Origin: an uncultured Clostridia bacterium
GTDB lineage: Bacteria; Bacillota_A; Clostridia; Oscillospirales; Acutalibacteraceae
DNA: 13,905 nucleotides
Assembly (NCBI GenBank): GCA_937891215.1
Contig: CALAEU010000218.1
Span: 1 to 13,905, forward strand
Direction: 5' to 3'
Below, one piece after another: positions 6,615-13,404 of this stretch; position 1 is the first letter of the stretch; each line of letters begins with the position of its first letter. The translations under genes and the position numbers were made by a program. The notes beneath the pieces are model-generated. The model was not told where the DNA came from and made no database searches. It saw nothing but the letters and a program-made list of their open reading frames with translations.

Positions 6615-8447
6615 TTAACTTGCTACAACCTCAGCAACATCTGAACCGATGCGAATTTTGTATGTTTCGCCTTTAACTAATTCAGGAGTTGAAAGAATAA
6701 CTAATGAAAAATCAAGTTCGGGTGTATTAGTGATAAGAGTGTTACCATTAATATCACTTATCACAATTTCAGTTTCCGCTGAACGATTACCTACACTAAC
6801 AGCAATAACACCCTGATCCGAATTACTAAAAGTCTGTGCCATTCCTGTGGCACCTGTGCCTAAGAATGTTCCACCTGTAATAACACCACTGACATCGTAG
6901 TCAAGTGTTGCAGTATCACCTATTGTAGGACCTGTAACTACTGTATTACCTCCTGAGATTTCTAAAGTACCATTAGCATCCATACCATCGCCTGATGATT
7001 TAATATAAAGTGTACCACCTGAAATTTTAATACTACCATCTGAATTTCCTGACATACCACCATTCATACCTGGTCCGCCACCGCCGAACATACCATCACG
7101 ACCACCTGTAAATCCGCTCTGGTCTGTACCACCGGCAGCATTGAGTCCATCATCACTTGAGACCATTTTAATATCGCCACCGCTTATTTCAATGTGTAAT
7201 GCCTCTAAACCTTCATAACTCTCAGTAATATTGATTCTCCCTGCATTTACAGTCAGCTTTTCTTCAGCGTGAATACCATCATCACCTGAAGAAATATTTA
7301 AACTACCGCCATTTATAATAACAGAATTATCTGAATGCACAGAATCATCTGCAGAATTTATAGTTATATTACCACCCGAAATAACTAAGCTGCCTGTGGC
7401 TTTTAATCCTTTCATACTTGTACCGTCTTCCTCTGTGGAAGTAACACTGTTTTGGACATTCTCTTGTTGTTTTCTGTCAGGTTTCATTCCGCCTGGTTTC
7501 ATTCCGCCAGATCTGCCACCACCCATAAAACCGCCAAACGACTCAGACTGCTCTTTACTGCCATTTACACTGCCACCGCCGACTGTCAAATCTATTGTCC
7601 CATTTTCAATTTGCATATAAGAACCAGAAGAAATACCATCTCCCTCTGCTTCACCCTTTATAGTTCCACTTGCAATATAAACAAAACCTTTTTCTTTATC
7701 TTCAGTATTTTCTGAATGTATAGCGTCTTTACCTGCATCTATTGTAAAAGTAGCATTTGCAATTCTCACACTGTCATTAGCTTCAAAACCGTGAGAAGCA
7801 GAATTTACAATATATTCACCGCCTGTAACAACTAAATCATCTTTACAAACTACACCACTACCATTGGGAGAAGTAACAGTTAAACTACCCCTACCATTTA
7901 AAGTTAAATCCTGTTTTGAAAAAAGAGGTGCATCTATATTATTATCATCAATCTGTGTAAAATTGCCACCATTAGAGAGTGTGTTGATTGTACCTTCAGA
8001 AAGTGTTAAAAAGACTTTATCAGCATTTAAAATATATAAAGCAGCAGAGGTTTCACTGGTAATGTTCACACCATCAAAAACGAGTTGAAGTTTTGCAGTA
8101 TCAGGTGCATCCACTATAATCATACCATCATTTAACTCACCCGAAATAACATAAGTTGCCTCTTCTGTTATAGTTACAGTAGAACCTGATATTTTAACAC
8201 TTTCTGAATCTGAAACTGCAGTGTTTTTATTAAGATTTAATTTAATCGCTTTATTTTCATCATAATCAGTTTCTCTATCACGCTCAGTAAACATATCTGT
8301 GTTGGTATTTGAAAAATCAATTTTTTCTGTAACGCTATTCGTAGTGTCAGTTACGCTTTCGTTGTCAGAATTTTTATTTGCAAGACATCCTGAAAATATG
8401 CCGAACAAAACAAAAACGAACAATAATAACGATAATATTTTCTTCAT
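6615..8447 (-). CDS. Secreted beta-helix lipoprotein, Cthe_2159-like carbohydrate-binding domain
   Basis: This 610-residue protein has a lipoprotein signal peptide (hydrophobic 4-19, lipobox FSGC with Cys21). A Ser/Thr/Asn-rich linker (22-60) leads into a right-handed beta-helix-like region with repeated rungs (VISGGNITI, VIINGGSLNI, EISGGDIKMV) and acidic turns such as SADDSVHS, SGDDGIHA and SSDDGLNAA, likely calcium sites. Two Gly/Met-rich, low-complexity insertions occur at about 303-325 and 443-470. The architecture matches the DUF4353/Cthe_2159 family, whose Clostridium thermocellum founder binds cellulose and pectic acid. GGAGG lies 5 nt before the ATG. It is the last gene of the VTC-DUF4956 operon, 12 nt after DUF4956. 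Surface location is well supported; the ligand here is unknown. Confidence 0.88.
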   Translation of the reverse strand: MKKILSLLLFVFVLFGIFSGCLANKNSDNESVTDTTNSVTEKIDFSNTNTDMFTERDRETDYDENKAIKLNLNKNTAVSDSESVKISGSTVTITEEATYVISGELNDGMIIVDAPDTAKLQLVFDGVNITSETSAALYILNADKVFLTLSEGTINTLSNGGNFTQIDDNNIDAPLFSKQDLTLNGRGSLTVTSPNGSGVVCKDDLVVTGGEYIVNSASHGFEANDSVRIANATFTIDAGKDAIHSENTEDKEKGFVYIASGTIKGEAEGDGISSGSYMQIENGTIDLTVGGGSVNGSKEQSESFGGFMGGGRSGGMKPGGMKPDRKQQENVQNSVTSTEEDGTSMKGLKATGSLVISGGNITINSADDSVHSDNSVIINGGSLNISSGDDGIHAEEKLTVNAGRINITESYEGLEALHIEISGGDIKMVSSDDGLNAAGGTDQSGFTGGRDGMFGGGGPGMNGGMSGNSDGSIKISGGTLYIKSSGDGMDANGTLEISGGNTVVTGPTIGDTATLDYDVSGVITGGTFLGTGATGMAQTFSNSDQGVIAVSVGNRSAETEIVISDINGNTLITNTPELDFSLVILSTPELVKGETYKIRIGSDVAEVVAS

Positions 8448-8459
8448 AAAAGCCTCCGA

Positions 8460-9155
8460 TTATAATTCTGTCACAGTTGTTTCTTGTCTTGATACAACAA
8501 TTTCAAGATTACCGTTTCTGCAACGGATTTTATCTATCATTTCTTTTTCACGGTTAACATCACGCAATTCAACATTGTATGTTAATTTGAACATACTACC
8601 CATATTAGTACTCTTAACCTTAACAAGTTCATCAGAAACTGTAAATTCTAAAAAAATATCCTTGAATATCTCTGTATAATTCAAATCTTCGGGAATTGTT
8701 ATAGTAAAAGTTTTAAAAGTGGCATTGTTCTTTTTTGCACCAAAACCAAGGCGGTTATAAATCATAAACATCGCACACATAAGGAGAGTAAAAAGTAAAG
8801 CAAATCCGATATATCCCATACCAGCAATAAGTCCTGCACCCATTGCTAAAAACAATGTGCATATTTCTTTTGCTGTACCCGGCACAGAGCGAAAACGCAC
8901 AAGGCTGAAAGCACCTGCAACTGCAACACCAGTTCCCACATTACCGTTAACCATCATAATAACAACACAAACTACTGCGGGGAGCAAAGCCAATGTTACA
9001 ACAAAACTTTTTGTATAACGGGTACGGTACATATAAGCAAGTGTTATCAGTACACCAATAACAAGCGATACAATAAGACAAATAAGAAAATCAGTTACAC
9101 TGATTACCGCAGTAAAATCCGAGTCAAATAATCCTTTAAATAAATTTTCAAACAT
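8460..9155 (-). CDS. DUF4956 family integral membrane protein
   Basis: This 231-residue protein has about four hydrophobic segments in residues 18-133 and a soluble C-terminal domain of about 95 residues. The loop GAFSLVRFRSVPGTAKEI (about 81-98) is the most conserved-looking part and is characteristic of DUF4956. The ATG overlaps the end of the VTC gene by 8 nt (ATGTTTGA), and GGAGG lies within that gene, so translation is coupled. DUF4956 proteins are regularly encoded beside VTC-domain proteins and secreted CotH or carbohydrate-binding proteins in Bacillota. A joint role in making or exporting a polyanion, or in decorating a surface protein, is plausible but unproven. Confidence 0.9.
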   Translation of the reverse strand: MFENLFKGLFDSDFTAVISVTDFLICLIVSLVIGVLITLAYMYRTRYTKSFVVTLALLPAVVCVVIMMVNGNVGTGVAVAGAFSLVRFRSVPGTAKEICTLFLAMGAGLIAGMGYIGFALLFTLLMCAMFMIYNRLGFGAKKNNATFKTFTITIPEDLNYTEIFKDIFLEFTVSDELVKVKSTNMGSMFKLTYNVELRDVNREKEMIDKIRCRNGNLEIVVSRQETTVTEL

Positions 9156-9891
9156 TTTTAGTTACCTCCAGCATATTATATAAATTTATTGTATGAGTCT
9201 GTGGAAAAACAAGTGTTTTATAAGCAGTTCCATATTTAGAAAAAGAAGTTTTATAAATTTTTTCTTCTGACAAAACTTCAGTCATCCACAAAGGAATACC
9301 ACCACTGCACTTTATTTCCATTAAAACTTTATCATCTAGGAGAATCTGTGTACCATAAATATCTGATGCGAGTGATAAATCATCTTGTCTGCAAAGAATT
9401 TCATCATCAAATGTCACACGAAAATCAGTACCATCAAGAGAATAATAAGCCTCTCTTTCATAAGAAAGAAACACACTCGGATGAAGCGAATTATAAAACC
9501 CGAGAAAATAATTAATCTCGTTTGTTATCTGATGATTATTAGCTATATTTTTCTCACCTGCTAACCACTTCATTGCTTCGTCATTCGGTAAAGCCACTCT
9601 TCTTTTGTAGACTATATGATTATATTTCTTTTTTAGTTCAACAAAAACTTTACTGTCACCAAACACTTTACTGTAACTACGGATACGCAGTTTTTCTTTG
9701 TAGACAGGTTTATCTATAGAACGGCGAATCAAGAGATAATCGTCAGTGTCGTAATAAAGGTTGCGTATAGTTGTTCTACCGTACTTATCGAGTTTCATAT
9801 ATGGAGACATTGCACTTAACACTTTTTCTTTTTGTGCAGATGTAAGCATATATTTAAGCTCATATCTTTTAAAAACACTCTGAAAAGACAT
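9148..9891 (-). CDS. VTC-domain polyphosphate polymerase-like protein
   Basis: This 247-residue stand-alone VTC domain belongs to the triphosphate-tunnel metalloenzyme fold of the yeast Vtc4 polyphosphate polymerase. Tunnel-lining motifs are intact: RYELKY (9-14), YYDTDD (46-51), KEKLRIRSY (65-73), VELKKK (84-89), YKRRV (95-99), YERE (144-147), RVTFDDEI (158-165), MEIK (191-194) and SFSKY (216-220). The expected activity is polymerising the gamma-phosphate of ATP into polyphosphate, inferred from the family. It heads the operon with DUF4956 (8-nt overlap) and the beta-helix lipoprotein, and lies just downstream of a two-component system. AGGAGG is 5 nt before the ATG but is buried in an inverted repeat. 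It has no SPX domain or membrane segment. Confidence 0.92.
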   Translation of the reverse strand: MSFQSVFKRYELKYMLTSAQKEKVLSAMSPYMKLDKYGRTTIRNLYYDTDDYLLIRRSIDKPVYKEKLRIRSYSKVFGDSKVFVELKKKYNHIVYKRRVALPNDEAMKWLAGEKNIANNHQITNEINYFLGFYNSLHPSVFLSYEREAYYSLDGTDFRVTFDDEILCRQDDLSLASDIYGTQILLDDKVLMEIKCSGGIPLWMTEVLSEEKIYKTSFSKYGTAYKTLVFPQTHTINLYNMLEVTKNV

Positions 9892-9896
9892 AAAAG

Positions 9897-9931
9897 CCTC
9901 CTGTACTTTGATGTTAACATTGTACAGGAGG
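9897..9931 (-). repeat. 10-bp perfect hairpin burying the ribosome site of the VTC gene
   Basis: In minus sense CCTCCTGTAC (9922-9931) pairs with GTACAGGAGG (9897-9906) around a 15-nt loop that itself contains the palindrome ATGTTAACAT. The whole AGGAGG of the VTC gene is inside the right arm. Only CTTTT follows, so it is a poor terminator and a better candidate for translational masking on read-through mRNA from the kinase gene. Confidence 0.7.
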
Positions 9932-9951
9932 AAAATTGAAGTTTTATTGAA
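9919..9951 (-). promoter_or_regulatory. Candidate activator-dependent promoter of the VTC operon
   Basis: A -10 box TACAAT (9919-9924) has no recognisable -35. Instead two TTCAAT hexamers (9935-9940, 9946-9951) form a direct repeat with an 11-bp period, one helical turn, the usual layout for OmpR/PhoB-type regulators. The same repeat occurs at the promoter of the adjacent response-regulator gene. The start would fall near 9912, beyond the left arm of the hairpin. Confidence 0.55.
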
Positions 9952-9960
9952 ATTTTTTAA

Positions 9961-11211
9961 TTATTTTAACAATGGAATTTTCACCTGGAATTCTACAAGT
10001 CCGTCATAACAATTTACGCGGATAGTTCCGTTATGCGAAGTTACAATTGCTTTTGCAATAGCAAGACCTAAACCATAGTGATTACTTTCACTGTTACGGA
10101 CAGAATCGACACGGTAAAATCTTTCAAATAACTTTTCACGATGTTCTTTGGGAATTTCATCACCTTTATTTATAACAGAAAGTTTCGCAGAATTATTTTC
10201 TTTTGTAAGCTCCAGCGTAACTTCGCCCTTATCGGTACTGTGCTTTATAGCGTTATCAATAAGAATAGAGGCAAGTTGTTTTAACTGAGCACTGTTACCC
10301 ATAACCTTTATATCGTTTACAATATTACTATTGAGAGTAAATCCATTTTCAAAAGCGACACATTCAAATGGTAACACTTCACCTGAAACAAGATGACTTA
10401 AATCAACCTGTTCCATTTGCGGGGTTACATTTTCTGTTCTCGCAAGTTCTAAAAGTTGCCCCACGAGTAAACTCATACGCTCATTTTCATATTGTATATT
10501 TTTAAGCCACTGATTGTCGCCCAATTCTCTTTCTAAAAGTTCTGCATTTGCACTTACCACTGAAACAGGAGTTTTCAACTCGTGACCTGCATCTGAAACA
10601 AATTGCTTTTGCTTTTTGTAACTTTCTTCAAGTGGGTCAACAATCTTTTTCGCAAGAAACTTTGCTAAAAAGAAAAACACTACCAGTGCGACTGCTCCAA
10701 AAATCAGTGTATAACGGAACAATGTTACCGCATTTTCATTTACAACAGTATTATCCATAAATGTAACAAGGATATAACCGTTTTTGTCTGTTTTATAAAA
10801 TGAGAGATTATTTATCATTCCTGATATTTTTTTATTTGATACAATTTTTTCGGCTAATCCTTTTAAATCAGTATCGCTGTAAACTGTCGGTTGTTCATTT
10901 CTTATTTCGATTACTTCACCTTCATAAGACACTGCAACTGTATAAAATTCAGAAAGTTTAAACATCGGTGAATCTTCAAATCTATGCTTAAACTCAGGTT
11001 CTCCATCAGGGAATGGTTTTAAAGGAGCAATAAACTCATCTTTCGGTTGAGAAAGCTCGTACATTTCAGAGTGGGTTTTAAGCATCTGTTCATTTTGCTT
11101 TGTCATTTCTAAATAACTTGAAGTATAAATAACACCAAGCGTACCAACCCACAATAAGACAAGGATAGACATAATAGAAAAAACTATTTTCTTTCTTGAT
11201 TTCTCAAACAT
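9961..11211 (-). CDS. Two-component sensor histidine kinase
   Basis: This 416-residue membrane kinase has a first transmembrane helix at about 10-31, an extracellular sensor region of about 130 residues (32-163) and a second helix at about 164-186. The cytoplasmic part has the HisKA H-box FVSDAGHELKTP with phospho-acceptor His210. The ATPase domain has an N-box around Asn320 (ILIDNAIKHS), VINKGDEIP (346-354), an F-box LFERFYRVD (361-369) and HYGLGLAIAK (378-387). All catalytic motifs are intact. The ATG overlaps the response-regulator stop by 8 nt, with GAGG upstream. The extracellular region matches no sensor domain I recognise. Shared promoter repeats suggest its pathway controls the downstream VTC operon. 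Confidence 0.96.
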   Translation of the reverse strand: MFEKSRKKIVFSIMSILVLLWVGTLGVIYTSSYLEMTKQNEQMLKTHSEMYELSQPKDEFIAPLKPFPDGEPEFKHRFEDSPMFKLSEFYTVAVSYEGEVIEIRNEQPTVYSDTDLKGLAEKIVSNKKISGMINNLSFYKTDKNGYILVTFMDNTVVNENAVTLFRYTLIFGAVALVVFFFLAKFLAKKIVDPLEESYKKQKQFVSDAGHELKTPVSVVSANAELLERELGDNQWLKNIQYENERMSLLVGQLLELARTENVTPQMEQVDLSHLVSGEVLPFECVAFENGFTLNSNIVNDIKVMGNSAQLKQLASILIDNAIKHSTDKGEVTLELTKENNSAKLSVINKGDEIPKEHREKLFERFYRVDSVRNSESNHYGLGLAIAKAIVTSHNGTIRVNCYDGLVEFQVKIPLLK

Positions 11212-11887
11212 TGTCGCACCTCAATTCATAACCAACACCGCGAACTGCTTTAATTTCAGTCTTCGCACCGACAAAGTTAAGTTTTTTCCTTGTAAAAGAC
11301 ATATAAACCTCAACATTGTTATATTCTGCTTCGTCCTCAAATCCCCAGATTTTAACCGCCAGTTGTTCACGCGTTAAAATCTGCCCACTGTTTGCAATTA
11401 AATATTCTAAAATTCTGTATTCTTTTTCACTTACCCTTACACTTTGTCCATTTTTAACACACGATAATGTAAGGGACCCTGTATCAAGAGTAATGTCCCC
11501 GAATGACAATACACCATCCTCTGAACCCAGCACTCGTCTGCCTAAAGCACGAAGTCGTGCGAGTAATTCTTTTGTCATAAAAGGTTTTGTCAAGTAATCA
11601 TCTGCACCGCTGTCAAGTCCTGTAACTTTATCATCAATTTCAGATTTTGCAGTAAGCATAAGTATAGGTGTTTTTATACCTTTGCTTCTTGCTCTTTTTG
11701 CAACATCAAGCCCATTCATTCCAGGGAGCATAACATCAAGAATTATGATGTCATAAATATTGCTTTCAATAGCAGAAAGACCATCAATGCCATTGTCATA
11801 ATGGTCAACTTCATATTTTTCAAGCCGTAATATTTCTGAGAGTGCCTCAGCCATTCGTTTTTCATCTTCAACAAGTAACAGTCGCAT
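11204..11887 (-). CDS. OmpR/PhoB-family response regulator
   Basis: This 227-residue protein has a receiver domain (2-115) with the acidic pair Glu7/Asp8, the phosphorylation site Asp51 (IIILDVMLPGMNGL), Thr79 and Lys101 (YLTKPF). A winged-helix DNA-binding domain (about 125-223) ends in the typical VRGVGYEL. It is the cytoplasmic partner of the overlapping histidine kinase gene. AAGGGG lies 6 nt before the ATG. Its promoter carries a TTCAAT-N5-TTCAAT repeat in place of a -35 box, also found before the VTC operon. Autoregulation and control of that operon are therefore likely, by inference. Confidence 0.96.
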   Translation of the reverse strand: MRLLLVEDEKRMAEALSEILRLEKYEVDHYDNGIDGLSAIESNIYDIIILDVMLPGMNGLDVAKRARSKGIKTPILMLTAKSEIDDKVTGLDSGADDYLTKPFMTKELLARLRALGRRVLGSEDGVLSFGDITLDTGSLTLSCVKNGQSVRVSEKEYRILEYLIANSGQILTREQLAVKIWGFEDEAEYNNVEVYMSFTRKKLNFVGAKTEIKAVRGVGYELRCDNV

Positions 11888-11916
11888 AGTTATCCCCTTT
11901 TAGCAATTATAAAATC

Positions 11917-11948
11917 ATTATAACACAAATTATTGAAAAAGGATTGAA
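11917..11948 (-). promoter_or_regulatory. Promoter and likely autoregulatory site of the response-regulator gene
   Basis: An extended -10 element TGTTATAAT (11917-11925) has no good -35. Two TTCAAT hexamers at 11932-11937 and 11943-11948 (period 11 bp) occupy that position, as expected for activation by an OmpR-type regulator. Confidence 0.68.
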
Positions 11949-11953
11949 AAAAT

Positions 11954-11991
11954 AAAAAACACTCTTGTTCAATACAATGTGCAAGGGTGTT
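11954..11991 (-). terminator. Intrinsic terminator of the XRE gene
   Basis: AACAC-C-CTTG pairs with CAAG-A-GTGTT (one mismatch) around a 14-nt loop, beginning 11 nt after the XRE stop. On the minus strand it is followed by a T-rich run including TTTTTT. On the plus strand the arm is followed by CTTTTT, so it could act in both directions. Confidence 0.72.
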
Positions 11992-12001
11992 CTTTTTATA
12001 T

Positions 12002-12247
12002 TTATAATTCTGTTTTCATTAATTCGTCTGTAGTTACACCGAAAAACTCAGCAATCGCAACCACTTCATAATCAGGTACAAACCTCGTCCCCTGTTCTAT
12101 TCTCAAAATTGTTAAGTCAGAAAACTCAAAGCCATTCAATTGCAGTTTTTCTGCCATTGCTTTTTGAGAAATCTTTCTTTGCTTTCTTAATTTCTTAACA
12201 TTGTTTCCAATTATATTTTTAGATTTTCCGTTCCAATATATTTTCAT
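12002..12247 (-). CDS. XRE/Cro-type helix-turn-helix regulator
   Basis: This 81-residue protein is nearly all one helix-turn-helix domain (about 12-76). It contains GNNVKKLRKQRKISQKAMAEKLQ, ILRIEQGTRFVPDY and IAEFFGVTTDELM, typical of short XRE repressors. No ligand or protease domain is attached. AAGG lies 8 nt before the ATG. It is divergent from a two-gene plus-strand operon. The intergenic region carries three copies of an operator-like repeat, the nearest 14 nt before its start codon, so it very likely represses both that operon and itself. Its own terminator insulates it from the two-component genes. Confidence 0.9.
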   Translation of the reverse strand: MKIYWNGKSKNIIGNNVKKLRKQRKISQKAMAEKLQLNGFEFSDLTILRIEQGTRFVPDYEVVAIAEFFGVTTDELMKTEL

Positions 12248-12260
12248 TTTACCAACCTTA

Positions 12261-12380
12261 TAAAGATGAAGTTTTATAATGATTGTATACTGAAAACAAT
12301 ATTCAATACTTCTAAAGATGAAGTTTTTATTGATTTTCTTTCGCGTTAGTGTTAAAATACTTCTAAAGATGAAGTTTTTT
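12261..12380. repeat. Three operator-like direct repeats in the divergent XRE intergenic region
   Basis: The core TAAAGATGAAGTTTT occurs at 12261-12275, 12313-12327 and 12364-12378, starts 52 and 51 bp apart, close to five helical turns. The second and third copies are identical over 24 bp (12305-12328 and 12356-12379). Each of these contains the inverted repeat ACTTC-N7-GAAGT, suited to a dimeric XRE repressor. The first copy keeps the right half but has a degenerate left half. They are the probable binding sites of the adjacent XRE protein. Confidence 0.8.
12330..12358 (+). promoter_or_regulatory. Plus-strand promoter of the two-gene cassette, flanked by operators
   Basis: TTGATT (12330-12335) and TAAAAT (12353-12358) are 17 bp apart. 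The second operator copy ends 1 bp before the -35, and the third copy overlaps the last bases of the -10, so bound repressor on either would block polymerase. I see no equally clean promoter for the XRE gene in the opposite direction. Confidence 0.72.
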
Positions 12381-12424
12381 CACAAAAAACAAAATCTTAA
12401 TGACTATTATAAGGAGAATCAAAA

Positions 12425-12889
12425 ATGTTTTGTAAACACTGTGGAGAAAAATTCAGTATAGAAAATGATTTTTTTAAAGCAAAAGAAATGTATACCGACC
12501 TACGCGAAAAAGAACGAATCAAAATTATTGATTATTTAAAAAATAAAGGTTTTAATGTTAGCAAAAAAGGTGGGAACGGCTCTCCCCATTACACTAACAA
12601 TAACAATTTCGAAAAAGAGTACAACTTAACAAATTGGAAATGGGTTTCTGCAACAATAGAAAATAAAACCATCTTTATTTCATTACAAGCATTTGATCAA
12701 GACAAAAATTCTAAAAACATTCATGCATTATTTGATAGAATCGGGATATGCGTATATAATTCAGAAGTTAAAAATCCCGATTATTTCAAATTAATGGAAA
12801 CAACATCTTTAGACTTACCTTTAGATGAACCCAAATTAGAAAAACTGTATTTAACAATTATTGAAAAAATAAAAAACAAAGGAAAATAA
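12425..12889 (+). CDS. Unrecognised 154-residue protein with N-terminal CxxC
   Basis: I do not recognise this family. The N-terminus MFCKHCGEKF resembles the first knuckle of a zinc ribbon, but there is no second cysteine pair. It could bind zinc as a dimer or be a relic. A basic helical stretch (about 27-50, EKERIKIIDYLKNKGFNVSKKGGNG) is followed by an alpha/beta-like region with aromatic residues (NWKWVSATIENKTIFISLQAF, 70-90) and an acidic/basic C-terminal helix (137-154). No signal peptide or membrane segment is present. AAGGAG lies 8 nt before the ATG. It is first in an operon with the membrane coiled-coil gene and under XRE control. Base composition is visibly more A-rich than the chromosomal genes, which suggests transfer. 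Confidence 0.78.
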   Translation: MFCKHCGEKFSIENDFFKAKEMYTDLREKERIKIIDYLKNKGFNVSKKGGNGSPHYTNNNNFEKEYNLTNWKWVSATIENKTIFISLQAFDQDKNSKNIHALFDRIGICVYNSEVKNPDYFKLMETTSLDLPLDEPKLEKLYLTIIEKIKNKGK

Positions 12890-12893
12890 GACA

Positions 12894-13361
12894 ATGAAAC
12901 CAAAATTAAAAATTATAATAACTACTGCAATTTTAATAGCAATTCTTATCATCTCAAGTATTTTTATGATTAATTATTGTAAAATTCAAAAATTATCAAA
13001 AGATTTAAATCAGTATTCTATTGAATTTTATGAAGCTGAAAATCGGAATAAAAAACTCGAAGTTATTCAAAGTTTAAATTCCAATAAAGATACTTTTAAA
13101 AAAATTCAAGAAGAATATCATATTTTACAAAACAAATTAATCAATTGGTTAATTTCAGATTATAATCAATCAATAAAAGATAATGATTTAGAAAATTTGG
13201 AAGAGCTTAATGATAAAAAACTTATAAAGTCTTCTAAAGAGAATTTAAAAGAATTAAATAAAAAAATTAAAACTGAAAATCTTTTAATTTCTGAAGATAT
13301 AGAAGCTCTTTCAAGTAAAATAGAAAAATTAATTTGTCGAATTTTGAGGGAAAATTTATAG
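12894..13361 (+). CDS. Unrecognised 155-residue membrane-anchored coiled-coil protein
   Basis: I do not recognise this family. A single N-terminal hydrophobic helix spans about residues 6-28 (KIIITTAILIAILIISSIFMINY), followed by a nearly uninterrupted Lys/Glu/Asn/Leu-rich region (30-152) expected to be helical and coiled-coil. With a KPKLK start and no cleavage site, it is probably anchored in the membrane; the topology is uncertain. It begins 4 nt after the preceding gene, with AAAGGA 10 nt upstream. The stop is followed immediately by phage-derived sequence. Codon use is strongly biased to A/T-ending codons. Function is unknown; it and its partner form the cargo of the XRE-controlled cassette. 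Confidence 0.74.
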   Translation: MKPKLKIIITTAILIAILIISSIFMINYCKIQKLSKDLNQYSIEFYEAENRNKKLEVIQSLNSNKDTFKKIQEEYHILQNKLINWLISDYNQSIKDNDLENLEELNDKKLIKSSKENLKELNKKIKTENLLISEDIEALSSKIEKLICRILRENL

Positions 13362-13404
13362 TGATGGCTGTGGAAATGTAATAATATTAGAGGCCACTAT
13401 ATGA
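13348..13404 (+). pseudogene. C-terminal remnant of a phage-like gene
   Basis: An open stretch of 18 codons, in a different frame from the coiled-coil gene, reads IYSDGCGNVIILEATI and then TGA. It has no start codon. It ends with an ATGA overlap into the next small gene, which is how a real upstream gene would be coupled to it. I read it as the surviving 3' end of a phage gene whose body was replaced by the cassette. Short length makes this uncertain. Confidence 0.42.

Noticed and set aside
7396..7715. Plus-strand frames opposite the lipoprotein gene, one rich in proline and phenylalanine
   Set aside because: The Pro-rich character is just the complement of the Gly/Met-rich insertion in the real protein, and no start signal is present.
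8299..8679. Plus-strand open frame across the lipoprotein/DUF4956 junction
   Set aside because: It overlaps two real minus-strand genes in antisense and has no ribosome site or family resemblance.
9148..11211. Identical 8-nt overlap ATGTTTGA at both VTC/DUF4956 and regulator/kinase junctions
   Set aside because: It follows simply from upstream proteins ending in Asn-Val and downstream proteins starting Met-Phe-Glu with coupled overlaps; I see no recombination signal around it.
12261..12380. Three repeats with roughly equal spacing as a small CRISPR array
   Set aside because: Only three copies, the first is degenerate, the intervals contain promoter elements, no cas gene is near, and the inverted-repeat core fits an XRE operator.
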